Positions 22,621 to 35,260 of a stretch of DNA of 64,000 nt are shown here, piece by piece (the stretch's first letter is position 1; each line of letters begins with the position of its first letter). The notes under the pieces are model-generated. The model was not told where the DNA came from. It worked only from the letters and a program-made list of their open reading frames with translations, and did no database searches. The stretch is from Ailurus styani (Eukaryota; Chordata; Mammalia; Carnivora; Ailuridae): positions 1,745,297-1,809,296 of the forward strand of contig LNAC01000032.1 of the NCBI GenBank assembly GCA_002007465.1. Reading direction: 5' to 3'. A program made the position numbers and the translations under genes.

Positions 22621-25485
22621 TTGGCACCTACATCTGCAACAGCATCCAAGTGCAAGAATCCTATAGACAAAACAAAGAGGGGAAAATTCAGATAGAGATA
22701 TATAGACTTGGAAAATCGGACAAAAAGACAGCATTGAAAGCATATTAGTTAATGAAATGTTAAAGAAAATAGCTAAGAAGAACATGTTCATAATAAATCT
22801 TGAGTTGCAGCCACAGTTAATGAGCAGAAGAAAGATGATAAACCAGTGATAAACCAGCATAGGGAGCCAAGAATGGGCAGAACATCATGGATCACTGTAA
22901 CCAAGATTTGAAAATATATCATAGCACTTAAAAAAGTAAAGTTTATCTAACTGCCTGTACTTGAAAACTTTGGAAACTTTCAAGGAAGATAGAATTGTCA
23001 TTTTAAAATGGTGACCTGCTCTGGTTTTCCTTCATCTTGGCTATCTGTTTGCCTTTAGTGGACGCTCCAATCACATGATCATTTTGTTCAAAATGTCTCC
23101 CTTTTGTCGCAGCAAATGGATAAGCCATGGATTCAGGAAGAATTGGCATGAGGGGAAATGCAAAGCCAGGAGATAACTCACATGGTCTTTCTATGGCACA
23201 AAAAATAGGCAAAGAGTTTTGTTGGTATGTCCCCAAGGAGAAGTCTGGACCTACCTCTTAACTCTACATCATCATCATAGGATTTTTCAGAAGAAACTTC
23301 CAATTTTAGATCTTAAATTAAGTAACTCTTAATGGAGTTTTTCATTTAGTGTTTAATGATTATTAGCAATGCACTGAGATTTTTATAAATTATAGATGTA
23401 TTTTGATATACAGGCTTCTTTTTTATTTTCCCTCCCACGTATCATAATGTATTACTTTCCCAGCCTCTAATCTACTCTTGGGAAATTTCTTCTGTAAAAG
23501 CCTAAATAGGCTTTTACCTCCAAGAGCAAATTTTGTCTATCTAAAAATATGAACACTTAGAAATGATGTAGTAAATGTGATTATCAATATGTACAGCAGA
23601 GTTATAGAATTTTATACAATTATATCTTACATTACCATGTTACCACGAATCCACTTTTTCCTTGAGTAAATTTATATAAACTTCACATTAAATCTGTTTA
23701 ATATAATTTATAATGTACATACAATGAATAAACAAGCAATGTACATTTAAAACCTAAATTGGGAAATTTTTATGGGTTGTTAAATGGTTGAAAGGTTTCT
23801 TTTATTTGAACAAATTTCTCTTAAAATATTCATGTTCTGTTTTTTGGTTTACTAAAAATGATTTTATTCACATACAGCGTATGTAGTGTGTACAGGAACT
23901 TATAATTTGGAGTATGTCTTCCCTTTTTTTCTTTCAACCCTTTGGTGACTTAAAATGATATCTACTTTTTTCTTGAAAATCTACTTTAATTTCCCTAATT
24001 TTATAAGATTTCTGAGCTAAAATTCTTCGTAACTTATTTTTTGTTATTTATATATGTAAGTTTCAATGCAACCAAAGTGCCACATTCCTTTCCTGCTAAT
24101 TCTGCTCCTCCCTTATCTCTGTGTCTTCTTAGTACATATTGTTAACTATGGGGTAACGGAAAAGCATGAACTTTGCAAAACTTTCTCCTTACCCTCTCTC
24201 CCCATTTCCTTTTGCAACTAGTTAAGGGAGAAAAAGGAAGAAGAAAGTTTGCTACGTAAAGAAGTTTTCTCCAAACAAGTTCCCTTAACTAGTGCTCAAA
24301 CCCAAGTTTATTACCCACTCCCTGAGTCATAACCATGTCACCGAGGGATGACTCCTTAGCTGAATTACTAACTGCACTGAAAATCCATACTCCCATTGAC
24401 TGATCCCAAATCCTAATTTACAGTGGATTTTCTGTTAAAATAGCATTACTTAAACTGTTTCTATGGAACAATGAGAATTTTTTTTTTTTGGTGCATTAGG
24501 AATAGGCTTTTGTGGATTGAGCTGGGAACATAAACCATGTTTTGTTAGGATTCCTGTGGGAAGATACAATCAGATTTCCAAACAACCAACTTCCAAAAAA
24601 AGAGTTGTCAATGTTTGAGCTGAGAGATTGCACCTCCTTTAAAGTTTACTAAAGTACTTGGACAGAATTATAATTGGCAACTTGCTATTCATGTGCGAAT
24701 GTTTATGTCTATAGAGTGTTCCTGGATAGGTTGAACATTCCCATGTCATCTTAGACATGGTATTCTTCAGTGCAAAACTCTCCCTTAGAGAAGGAAAGGC
24801 TCAATTTGGCTTCTTTGGTATCACGCCTTCTTTAGTTAGGAGTTCCAGACTGATAAGGTTTTATTTTGTAGACCGATGGTAGAAAGGGAAAATGTCTATT
24901 ATTCAGGGAGTTCTGATCATCTTCCGAAAGCCGAAGACAGCTTAGATGGATTTAGCTTAGCTTGTTAAGAAATTGTGAGGACTGCAAAGCTAAATGGCAG
25001 TGATAGCGTGAAACTGAATATGAAAATAGGCCTTAGGGAAGAGAGGTGAGTCTTTGCATTTACCTAAATGGGTGAGCAAATGGTTCTTGACAAGGGAAAT
25101 GAGATGGTGAAAGCATATTAGGAAGAAGGAAAAAAAAAAGGCAATTCTAGCAGCTGTGGTTAAGATGGGAAAAGAAGCAGGGAAATGAATGGAGTGGTTG
25201 CTGCTGTGAATCCATCGTATCGAAGGAAATCAAATCCTTGGAGAGGAAAAAGAATGGAATAGAGTAAATAATGTCACAGAGACTGGGGAAAAATAGCTGG
25301 GTAAGAAGTGATAAGAGAACAAGTCTGGGAAGAAAGGAGCAAGGGAAATGAGAAAAAAGACATGCACATTTGTATTTCAAACTAGAGGTCCCGAGAATTA
25401 TTTGGGAGGTGGGGCAAAATTAATCTATTGAAATGAAAGTCACCCTACTATTTGTTCATTAATTCATATTAGCACAATTTAAATC
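22621..25485. other. Intronic stretch with nothing recognised
   Basis: No transposon identified with confidence. A 77-codon minus-strand frame at 23003-23236 has no recognised similarity. A 13-bp inverted repeat (actagttaaggga, 24217-24229 against 24281-24293) is the only structure noted. Confidence 0.35.
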
Positions 25486-25585
25486 AAAACCTCAGGGATT
25501 TATTTAGCTCCTATGTACAAGGCACAGCAATAAGGCTGTGAAAGTGTGCGAAGAAGACAGACCCAGTCTCTGTTCCTTTGACAGT
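25486..25585 (-). repeat. L2 3'-end fragment, antisense
   Basis: 'gatttatttagctcctatgt' and 'acaaggcacagcaataagg' resemble the reverse complement of the L2 3' end (standard form tttattgagcacctactatg). Confidence 0.5.
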
Positions 25586-26630
25586 TCTTTTGATATTAGT
25601 AGTCAAGAAGAGTGCTGAAGTTCCTTCAACTCTTGCAGAGCTGCCATTCCTTGAACTCAAGGATGAGTCCAACCCCACCTAGAAATCCTGCCCTGCACCT
25701 GCACATCTGATAATCCCCAGGAATAATGGGGATCTTAAACACGAGGCATTTAAGAAGACTCTCCCAACATGCAGGTGACCCATCATTCTAAGTGTGGTCC
25801 TGGTGCCAGGCCTTAGTTCTAATGATTGAGTTTCTGCCCACATTTAGGTGCCCCTGTTCTGATAGCTGACTCCGGGCTCCCCATGCCTACCATTCCCTGT
25901 CAATATGATGCTCTTCATCCCAGGGCCTCCTTTCCCTCTTGTCTCTACTACCAGGTGTGAGAGTCGAGGTGCTCATGCTCTATGCAACCACAGTGAAATC
26001 CCTCTAGCTCGCTCCCTATCCGACAGAATCCCCCATTTCTATGTCTTTTGATCCTGACTCCCCCTTTGCCATTCTGCATGCTCTGAGGACATGCCTGGCC
26101 AATCAGGAAAGTGAACAAGCCGCTTTTTCCTATCTTGGTGGTGGAGATAGCGAGGGGTAGGATGGAGAATAGCAGCGGCCAGTATCATCCCATCTATGTC
26201 TGCTGAATAAAGTTTTTCTGTCATGGTTCTAATGATGTCATTCATCTGACTCTAAAACTTTAAACTTCAATATGATTACTACTTAGAGACCAACAAAATC
26301 TAATTATTTGCTTGACATTTAAATCCTTGGAGTTGGCCTGTTTTTCTAGACCTATATCCCACTAATTTTTCATTTAGTGCTCTGAACACTATACTTCATC
26401 CAAACCAAATACAATCATGTACGTTTTTTCTCTCTTCAAATATGTTTTTCTTCATTTGTCTTTTCTTAGAATAGCCTTTTCTCAGAACTGTTTTCATCCT
26501 AGCCCCTAGATATACTCGGTTTCCACACATTCAGATATGGTCACCTTTCATACTTATGTGACGTTTCTTCCTTCAAGATATCTGCTCTCTCTTTTGTTGA
26601 ATCCCCACAACACTTTATGTGTACAGGTTT
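25586..26630. other. Intronic stretch with nothing recognised
   Basis: Slightly more GC-rich than its surroundings (25.6-26.1 kb). No exon or repeat was identified. Confidence 0.35.
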
Positions 26631-26822
26631 TTTTTTTTAAGATTTTATTTATTCATTTGTTAGAGAAAGAGAGAAAGAGCACAAGGAGGGAGAGTGGCAG
26701 GCAGAAGGACAAGCAGGCTCCCCACTGAGCAGGAAGGCCAATATGGGACTCAATCCCAAGACCCCAGGACCATGACCCCAGGCGAAGGCAGACGCTCAAG
26801 TGGCTGAGCCACCCAGGTGTCC
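26631..26822 (-). mobile_element. SINEC copy
   Basis: Reverse-strand SINE (ttttaagattttatttattc ... gctgagccacccaggtgtcc). Flanks tgtgtacaggtttt and tgtgcacagctttt look like a diverged target-site duplication. Confidence 0.93.
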
Positions 26823-26879
26823 CTGTGCACAGCTTTTTATACTCCTTTACACTAGACGGGGCATAGACAGCGATAAACT

Positions 26880-27085
26880 GCAAGTCAAAACCTAGGTTTT
26901 CACTTGCAAGCTCTGTGACCTTGGGCAAGTTACTCAGTCATTCTGAGTCTTATTTGCCTCATCTGTAAAACAGAGATAATAATTTCTTACCTCAACAGAT
27001 AGTGTGAGTATTAAAATAAGATGATATATGTATAACTTTTAATGCAGTGCCCAGTACATGACAAGCTCTTAGTAAATATTAATTT
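26880..27085 (+). repeat. MIR SINE remnant, sense
   Basis: 'gcaagctctgtgaccttggg', then 'caagttactcagtcattctg', then 'gcctcatctgtaaaacagag' is a clear MIR core. Confidence 0.85.
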
Positions 27086-27104
27086 CCTCTTTCCATTGTA
27101 CTTT

Positions 27105-27262
27105 TTCCTCTTTCTCTTGTATTGTAGTCATTTTACACATCCCTTCTCTCTTGACTACTAGCTTGTATGGTCTTCAGGGGCAGAGCTATGCCTTCTTTCA
27201 TCTTTAGTATCCTCCCTAACACATCACTTAGTAGGTGTTCAACAAATATTGTTGAGTTATGA
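27105..27262 (+). repeat. L2 3'-end fragment, sense
   Basis: 'ggtcttcaggggcagagcta', then 'cttagtaggtgttcaacaaa' and 'tattgttgagttatgaa' match the L2 3' end. Confidence 0.65.
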
Positions 27263-28482
27263 ACGGTAAATGCAAGAGTTTAAGGAAAAGGAAGCTGAAG
27301 AAGAGAGAAAACTATCAGCTCTTCATGATTCTAAATACACTGTCAGTAATACCATGTGTCACAATAATGCCACTTAAAACAGGCCTCTGAGGTTTCTGAG
27401 TTCTGAGATTTTACTGGACATTTGTCAATTTTAATATCTTACTTCCACTTGGTTTGTAGAGTTTGGATACCTTTGTTTCCTTTTATTATAGTAGTTTGTT
27501 TATATTGATATTTAATATTTGGTAAAATAAACAGATAACTTTAACCCAGGGCCATATTTAAGATGTATTATTTTAGTTTTTAGCCATTTATTTGTAGGAT
27601 TCAAGGCTTATCTTTAATTTTTAATAATCAAGACAGTTATGGAAAGTAGTTTATGGTGGTTGTGTTTCATGCCACATTTCTTAAACAATATCATTCTCCC
27701 GCCAATAAATACTTTAATAGAAATCATAGAAACCAGTTTTTAAGAAACCCTCTCAGGAGTCCATCTTGTATGCATTATAAAGATACAGTGGCCTTTTCTT
27801 CTCCCCCCAAAACTGCATCAGCATGTTCAGTAAAGGTAGTGAGAGCAGAACCACTGTATCAACTGAAAAGTACCCCTTCTCTACCAGAGCATTTCTTTCG
27901 CATACAATTTTCAGAATTTCAAAGCCCTCCTCATGACTTTCCTTTGGAGTTGCATGTGAACATAAAGGAGATATAATTCCCTTAGGAATTTGGAGGACTA
28001 ATGCAGCGTGCATGTTGTAATTCTGTATTACTCAGTGAGAAAAAAATGTAAGAGAAAGCCACAAGCAAATACCATCAGACAACTGCACATGAAGGCGTGT
28101 GGCTTCCATTTGTATTTTTTCAAATGCACTTGAGAAGAAGTAGAAGATGTCACATTGCCTTTCCCCCCCCCCAAATCCCTTTTTGCTGTTTTGTTGTTGT
28201 TCTGACATTGTCACTGCCATTTTACAATATTTTACTAAAATGTACAAGAGTCAAGCTGTGTGTGTCTTGTGAGGAATTATTCCCAAATAAAATAGTATAT
28301 TTTGGGATAATATTTAACTTTCTGTTCATATGCTTTTAATTATATACTAAGCTCCTTCTAACCTAACACTTCAGCAATTCCCATATTTCATGTTTGTGTT
28401 CCAGTCCAGCCTTTTTCAGATCCATATAGTCTCACTTGGGGGCAGAAGGAGGACGTGTACATTCTTCAAGAAATTTGAAAAG
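27263..28482. other. Intronic stretch with nothing recognised
   Basis: A 107-codon plus-strand frame (27653-27976) and overlapping minus frame have no recognised similarity. No repeats identified. Confidence 0.35.
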
Positions 28483-28530
28483 CATGTGTCTGTGTGTGTA
28501 TGTATGTGTGTGTATGTGTGTGTGTGTATA
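28483..28530. repeat. Imperfect (TG)n/(TGTA)n microsatellite
   Basis: TG units broken by TA steps. Confidence 0.85.
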
Positions 28531-29218
28531 GAAAGTATTTATTTTACTCAGTACATAATAGAACTATCATATTAAACTAGTAATGTATTCATTCGTGAAT
28601 AAATTATGCTAGATCTGAAAAAATAGTATCATTCCCCACTATCTGTATTTTAAGTGGTGGTTATGTAAAGAATAGTGATTATAAAAGTCTGAACATTTTA
28701 GAATTTTTGGTATTTGATTAAGTAATTGGTTAATTGAAAGACTCCACTGGACTCCATATGACTTATACCTATATATATTTATATACTTAATACTATATAA
28801 ATATAAACTTATATACTATACACATAGTATAACAGCTCATTTATTTCACTATCATCCATATATCTTCTTTTAATATGGTGATTTGTATATTAAATGGCAT
28901 AGCGTCATCTCAATATTTAATTTTACCTTAAAATTCTTTCCCACTGAAATTAATTGAAGAACTACTTTCAATTTTTAACTTTATGTTTTATTTTCTATCA
29001 AATATATTCCTTTTAATTCCTCTTGAATAAAGGTGAATGGCACATAGACTTTCACAAATAAAATTAACTTAATCCAACTTTGATTTACATATGTTGAAGT
29101 TATCAATCCCTGAATTTACTTACTTTTGTATCTCAAAATACCTACAAAATGCCAATAAACCTTCTACATATGCTGTTGATATACATAGAAAATACACATT
29201 GAATAAATGTCTACAATT

Positions 29219-29405
29219 GGGGGGGCCGGGTGGCTCAGTCAGTTAAGTGGCAGATTCTTGATTTTGGCCCTGGTTGTGATCTCGGGGTCCTGAGAGTGGG
29301 TTCCACCCTAAACATGGAGTCTGCTTGTCCCTCTCCTTACCCCTGTGCATCTGCCTACTCGCTCTCTCTCTCTCTCAAAGAAGTAAATAAAATTTAAAAA
29401 AATAA
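29219..29405 (+). mobile_element. SINEC copy
   Basis: Sense-strand SINE with 17-bp duplications, one mismatch: aataaatgtctacaatt at 29202-29218 and aataaatgcctacaatt at 29406-29422. The head starts with a G-rich run (gggggccgggtggctcag) instead of the usual gcgcctggg. Confidence 0.93.
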
Positions 29406-29534
29406 AATAAATGCCTACAATTACTAATTCAGATTTTAAGATAATTATATATATATTTAATGATGAAATAGCTGAAACAACCAAAAATATCGGCTTTTAG
29501 CAGTCTGTTTTTAAAGGGAGCATACAGAATATGT

Positions 29535-29705
29535 TGAGTAGGGCTAAGGGTTACATGGGCGGACACCTATGTTTAAATACTGGTCACTTACAAACTGTAT
29601 GACTTTGGGCAGATTATCTCTTTCCCTTCAGTTTTTCAATATAAAACTGAATTGGCTTGACTGAATACACGACTTAATGAAGCATTTAGAACAGTTTATG
29701 GCACG
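29535..29705 (+). repeat. MIR SINE remnant, sense
   Basis: 'caaactgtatgactttgggc' and 'agattatctctttcccttca' with 'gcatttagaacagtttatgg' follow MIR. Confidence 0.6.
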
Positions 29706-30162
29706 TGTGTTATTATTCAAGTCTTAATTTATACAAACCCTCTCACATGAGCAGTCACACTGAGACAGCCATGACGTCATATAACCCTTATAATGGGATC
29801 TCATCTGCTAGATAAACATCCAGTAGAATAATGGCTTTAAGTCAAGAAATGTAGGCTAACTAGTTCAATTTTAAAATTAAGAAATTCGTGAAAAGTGATT
29901 ATCACTGTTAGATATGATTCTAGCATAGGATTCTAAAACAAATATTTAGTGCACACTTGTGTGTTTAATTCTTTCTAAAGCTAGTGAAGAGTTTTAATTA
30001 AAAGTATTGTTCTTGAAGTAAAATTAATTCACTTTGAAATGTTTCAAACTTCAAAAAAATTTATGAATTTTCTGAAGTAATATTATATGTGTATGTAATT
30101 TCACATATATGTTTTTACGGATTCCTTGGTTTGACAATTTTGATATCCTAACCAAAATTCTT

Positions 30163-30359
30163 TTTTTTTAAAGATTTCATTTATTTATTTTTCAGAGAGA
30201 GAGTGAGGAAACATGAGCGGTGATAGGGGCAGGGGGCGGGGGAGAGAAGAAGACTCCCCACCGAGCAAGGAGCCCGATGTGGGACTGGATCCCAGGACTC
30301 TGGGATTATGATCTGAGCTGAAGGCAGGTGCCCAACCAACTGAGACACCCAGGCGTCCC
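30163..30359 (-). mobile_element. SINEC copy
   Basis: Reverse-strand SINE with perfect 15-bp duplications ctaaccaaaattctt (30148-30162 and 30360-30374). Confidence 0.95.
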
Positions 30360-30754
30360 CTAACCAAAATTCTTAATTGGCTAAAATTATTTTCTCTCTA
30401 AATATCTCCAGTTAGATTTAATTGAAACCATGTTTTAAATACAGAATGTACTTATTGTACCATGTGGAGATTAAAATGGAGGAATGCTGTAAGATAGTAG
30501 GTAGAAAGATAGCTCCAGAAATAGTTTAGTCTACCTTTTTTCTTTTGGATAGGCCACATTTAAACTTAGTTTAAATAATAACTATGGGAGATTCTTCTAC
30601 GTCCCAAAGTTAATGTGAGCCTTTACACTTCAGGTTTATTTTTTTCGAATGGCCGGTATATTCAATGCTAACTATTTAACATTTAGATCAGGCATAATCT
30701 ATTGTCATAATTCATGTTTAGTAAATAGTCTTTCTATAAAACAAATACACTGAG

Positions 30755-30936
30755 GAGCATCTGGGTGACTCAGTGGGTTAAACATGTGCCTTCAGCTCAG
30801 GTCACGATCCCAGGGTTCTGGGATAGATCCCCACTTTGGGCTTCCTGCTCAGCCAGGAGCCTGCTTCTCCCTCTGCCCCTCCCCTACTCATGCTCTCTCA
30901 TGCTCTCTCTCTCTCAAATAAATAAAATCTTTAAAA
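30755..30936 (+). mobile_element. SINEC copy
   Basis: Sense-strand SINE (agcatctgggtgactcagtg ... aataaaatctttaaaaa) with perfect 12-bp duplications aaatacactgag (30743-30754 and 30937-30948). Confidence 0.95.
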
Positions 30937-31389
30937 AAATACACTGAGTTGAAAACAAATCAAAAGTGATGCATCCTTAATTGATATAGTTGAATAAATA
31001 CTGAGTATCATTTAGTAAGAATAGTTACAACACACTTCCCTTGAAACCTTTAACCTGGCAACCTGAACTATGGAGCTATTTGGAAAAGAATAAACACAGT
31101 GGGGTTTTCAGTTTCCGAAAGAAATCTTATCCTTGCAATAAACTCAGGGCCACCATTTACACTCGTGTAGGGTGTGTACTGTGCAAAACTGTTCAGCAAA
31201 GGGACAGCCAAAGTCTGAAATTCAGCTTGTGCTTTACTTGCCAAGCTATGAGCTCTGGTGTGAGTCTACATCTACCTGGAGAAAAACCTGCTTATCTAAT
31301 TCATACCGTCTCAGTGTGGACCATCAGGACCCTGAATGAAGTGCACGCAGCTTACTCGAAGACAACTAACCAGTCTTAGTGGTGGGCAT

Positions 31390-31720
31390 CAGGATCCGAG
31401 ATGAGAACAGTGTGTTTAGGAAGAAATGTAGAGTGGGCAGTAGGCATAGTCCTGGAGAGGAGCCACAGCTGGGTGTGCAGTAGACAAGTAGCAGCTGAAG
31501 TTGTGGAAATGAGTGAGATGCCCAGAAAGTGTGTATCGAGGGTAAGAGAAGTCGTGGGTGAAGGAGGGTTAGTTATGAAGTACAGAGAGAGGGAGGAAAA
31601 GGAAGGCTTCCTACAGAGAAACCCCCATCAGGTAGTAGAAGCCCCAGAAGAAGGCATTGCCAGAGAAGGTAAAGGAGGAGCCGTCAGCTCTGGGAATTAT
31701 AGTCACCGGGTTTCCAACTA
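31390..31720 (-). repeat. Probable L2 fragment, antisense
   Basis: Purine-rich text (agtcctggagaggagccaca and ggaaggcttcctacagagaa) resembles the reverse complement of L2 coding DNA. The 110-codon plus-strand frame over it has no recognised similarity. Confidence 0.4.
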
Positions 31721-32329
31721 TGAGTTTACTTAGCGACTTTAGTGGCCTGGTGGGTTTCAAAGCAATATTGCCATGGTTCCAGGAATGACTCCGTTTTGAA
31801 AATGTGAGGAGAGTAAAAATAGAACATTCTTTCTAAAAGTTGGGAGGCACAGACAGGAGGGAGACAGGAGCTGAAAACATCTGTCCATGTTCGAGATGCG
31901 AGAAAAAGTACCTTCCATTGAGTAGACTTAATCTTCGAGAGACTATGCCAAGTTGTTTTATTCCTTTTACTATTAGTCTTTACTCTCTGAACTAGAGTTA
32001 TGAGTCAACAGATGAGAAATTACAGCAACCCCCAAAAGCACAACTTCTAGCTGAAATAAAATATATCCTCATAAACATTCATTGGAAGTATGTTGGGCAT
32101 ACAGATATCTGTGACTTTTTGACAGTCAACAGGCTGTTCAGGGAATACTAATTTTGACTCTGATAACTTCTTAGAGACCTCTGTTGCAAGAAACCTGATA
32201 ATATACTTGTTGATACTTAGCATGTATAAGGTACCAGACTACATTTGAATTAGGAAGAGTGGAGGGCAATAATATTTATGGACCATATGTTCTTTTAATT
32301 ACTTCCTACAACTTCCATATAAGGTAAAT

Positions 32330-32415
32330 ATTGTTTGTTCCATCCTATAGATGCAGAAACTGAGGGTCACAGAGGTTAAGTGACCTGCCAAAGGTCATGT
32401 TTTAGTACATCTTAA
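32330..32415 (-). repeat. MIR fragment, antisense
   Basis: 'gatgcagaaactgagggtca' and 'cagaggttaagtgacctgcc' are the MIR core in reverse. Confidence 0.78.
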
Positions 32416-32550
32416 AGCCTCCAAAGGCATTGTTTGTTATATTTCCCCATGTCTTTCTTCTTGCTCTTAGGGGCCCTGATATGAAGCTCAAATCTTATAC
32501 CTAGCGTGGTGAGCAGAGTTTTATTTTATTTTATGTATTTTTATTATTTT

Positions 32551-32769
32551 TTTAAGATTTTATTTATTTATTTGACAGAGAGAGAGAGAGACAGCAAGAG
32601 AGGGAATACAAGCAGGGGGAGTGGGAGAGGGAGAAGCAGGCTTCCCGCGGAGCAGGGTGCCTGATGTGGGGCTCGATGTGGGGCTCGATGTGGGGCTGGA
32701 TCCCACAACCCTGGGATCATGACCTGAGCTGAAGGCAGACCTTTAATGACTGAGCCACCCAGGCGCTCC
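32551..32769 (-). mobile_element. SINEC copy with internal 12-bp triplication
   Basis: Reverse-strand SINE. The unit gatgtggggctc occurs three times in tandem at 32663-32698 (the third ends ctg), where other copies have one. Possible diverged duplications: gagcagagtttta to the left and gagctgagttcta to the right. Confidence 0.93.
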
Positions 32770-32869
32770 GAGAGCTGAGTTCTATAAAAGAGCCACAAGT
32801 GCTTTAGGAATTCAGAACAGGGAAAACATCTCCAAAGGAAGGTCAAGTAAAGCTTAGTGAAGAGAAGTC

Positions 32870-33325
32870 ACTGAGATGAAACATCAATAATGGGCCATAA
32901 TGACAGTGAGATTGTAGAGGGGTGGAGACAGGATGCTTACTGGACTAACATTTGTACTGGGGCTAACATTTCTTTTAGACATTCAAATTTCTGCTATGGT
33001 TATTTTTTTTCCCCCAAATACCTCCATAGCTCAAATTGCCAAGTAGGAGGTTTCAAGAAGGTGTGCTATAATTATTCCAAGTCTAATGATGATTAAGGAT
33101 ACTTATTCAGTAGAAAGAGTGGCATAAACAGATACACAATGGTAACAGCAGTGAAGGGTCCTCTGAGAACCGCTAGTATTCAAGGCTGACTAGACGACAG
33201 AATCCTCATGATGGGAATCGGGGCAGAGGTGGGAGAGGTGATGAAACACAAAAGTGAGGAGCAGACCATAGAGGACTTTGGACATAGGCAGAAGTTAACA
33301 CTTCATTTGGTAGGAATCTGAAGGG
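32870..33325 (-). repeat. Probable L2 fragment, antisense
   Basis: 'gaccatagaggactttggac' and 'tttggtaggaatctgaaggg' resemble the reverse complement of L2. Highly diverged. Confidence 0.35.
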
Positions 33326-33329
33326 TTGC

Positions 33330-34055
33330 CGAAAATAAAAGTTTTAATTATGTAACTACTTCCTTGGGGAATTTTCAAACATACTCAAAAGGAAAAGAAA
33401 ATGGTATCATAAACTGCGCTGGAACTATCACCCAGCTTCAAGAATTATCAGTGGCCAGTCTTGTTTCATGAATCCCTTTTCCCTTGTTTTTCTTGTTTGT
33501 TTTGTTTGCTGATGTACTTAAAAGCAAAACCTAGATATCACGTCATTGCATCAGCAAATACTAAAATATGCATCTCTAACTAATAGGGCCTTTCTAAAAT
33601 ATAACCATCGTTTCATTATCAAGCCTAATAAAATCAACAATAATTTCTGATTATCATCAAACCCAATCCATATTCAAATTTCCATAGTTGTCTCAAACAT
33701 GTGTCTTTATAAATGATTTGTTTGAATCAAGACCCCAACCCCAATTGGCATTTAATTGCTATAACTCTTCAGTCTCTTTTAGTGTTTAGGCCTCTTCTTT
33801 TCAAAAAAATTTTTTCATGTCACCAATTTTCCCACAACCTTTGACCTGTATATAGAATGCCCCACATTCTGGATTGACCTAACGAATTCCTCGTGGTGCT
33901 GTTTAACTTGTTCCCCTGTCTTCTGTATTTCTCGTAAATGGCAAGTTCCACTTAGAAGTTTGATTACATTTTGGTTCAATTTTTAGGAATAGTCTCTTAT
34001 GAAGGTGTGGTATACTCCCTTCTTCATTATATCAAGAGGCAATAATGTTCGGTTG
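33330..34055. repeat. Ancient L1M/HAL1-like repeat
   Basis: 'ccatattcaaatttccatag', then 'cccaattggcatttaattgc', then 'ctcttcagtctcttttagtg', then 'ttctggattgacctaacg' and 'tatatcaagaggcaataatg' follow, in order, an old mammalian LINE segment that I remember. The subfamily and strand are uncertain. Confidence 0.45.
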
Positions 34056-34069
34056 GTCAGCAGATCAAG

Positions 34070-35260
34070 TGGTATTGGCCTGATTCCCTGCAACTTTCCT
34101 GTAACAGCTTTTGAGGATCGTTTCCTATAATGACTTCTTCATTGGGCCCTTGACAGTTTGGGGGCTGAGGAATAGGTTCAGAAATGTGCTTTAGGAAACA
34201 TCTGACAAAAGTATGTAGGATGGAATAAAGTGAGGGAAGACCTGGAGAGGTTTGTAGACTATTCCTGTTTTCCAGGAATAAGGATACTGGCAACAAACAT
34301 GGAAAGATAGATTCAAGGGGTTTTGTGGAGAATGAAATCTCTGGGACTTGGCAATGGATTCCATTTACTGAATCAAACATGACACTGACCGTTTAGAGTT
34401 GGAGGAGTAGTGGTGTGTTTAACAAAAACAGGAAGGTCAGGAGTCATGAGTGGCTTGCAGTAGAAATTGAGAAGTTTGGTTTGAGAATGATGAGTTTGAG
34501 CTGATGATGGCATATCTTGGCTTAGACATCTGGTGAGCAGTTGGGAATGCAGCACTGAGGCCTGGAAAAGAATTGAGGACATAAGTCAGGTAATAATTAA
34601 AGCCTCGAGGGTACATTAGATAGCTGATGAAGGGAGTAAAGTGAAAAGACAAAAGATTTAGACACAAAATTGGCAATCATGACATGTTTGGGTTTTGTCA
34701 ACCCTTTCTCCCCAAAGCTCTGCTTTATTTAGTTTTAGTTTAGTTCCCTTCTCATAGCTTAGCTTTCTTCTTCCTAATGGAAAGAAATGTCCCCAAGACC
34801 AATATGTATTTCAACTCATGTCACTTTATTTTTCCTAAAACCAGGCTGTAAAAATATGACTTCTACTCTACTACCTCTTTTCTCTTTCCTCAAATCCAAT
34901 TTTCTTTCTTTTTATGGCCAATCTACTATTAACAAGTTTGATGGAGATAGTTAGGAGGCAATAGGACCTTAAAGTGAGGGAAAAGAGGGCAAAAGCAACT
35001 TTTCTTCCCTTTAACTTTTGGAAAGGATGAATGGATGTGTTTGGAGAGCAAGGGGAAGAACCCAAGGGAACTGCATTGGTTGAAAAGACAATGAGAGCAA
35101 TGATACACAGCAGGCAAGTTCGGGGAGGAGGCACGAGTGCATTGGTAGAATATTACCTTCATTCCACAGAGAGAGGAGGTGAAGCGACAGAAGAATCTGG
35201 AGATGGAGAGCCCAGTAGTTGTAGAAGCTTACATTGAAAGTTTTTGATCTTTTTAGTCAA
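34070..35260 (-). repeat. L2 LINE, antisense, probably in pieces
   Basis: 'ggtcaggagtcatgagtggc', then 'gaatgatgagtttgagctga', then 'gacatctggtgagcagttgg' and 'gaatgcagcactgaggcctg' match the reverse complement of the L2 coding region. Overlapping minus-strand frames of 69-107 codons here are degraded L2 or chance. Confidence 0.6.

Noticed and set aside
23003..23236. 77-codon minus frame that looked like a processed pseudogene piece
   Set aside because: I could not link it to any protein, and no A tail or target duplication was seen.
27653..27976. 107-codon plus frame
   Set aside because: Unrecognised composition, overlapped by an open minus frame, no splice or promoter context.
31041..31733. 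Two adjacent 110-112 codon plus frames
   Set aside because: The second lies in a probable antisense L2; the first has no recognised similarity.
34057..35237. Five overlapping frames of 67-107 codons
   Set aside because: They lie in degraded L2 sequence.
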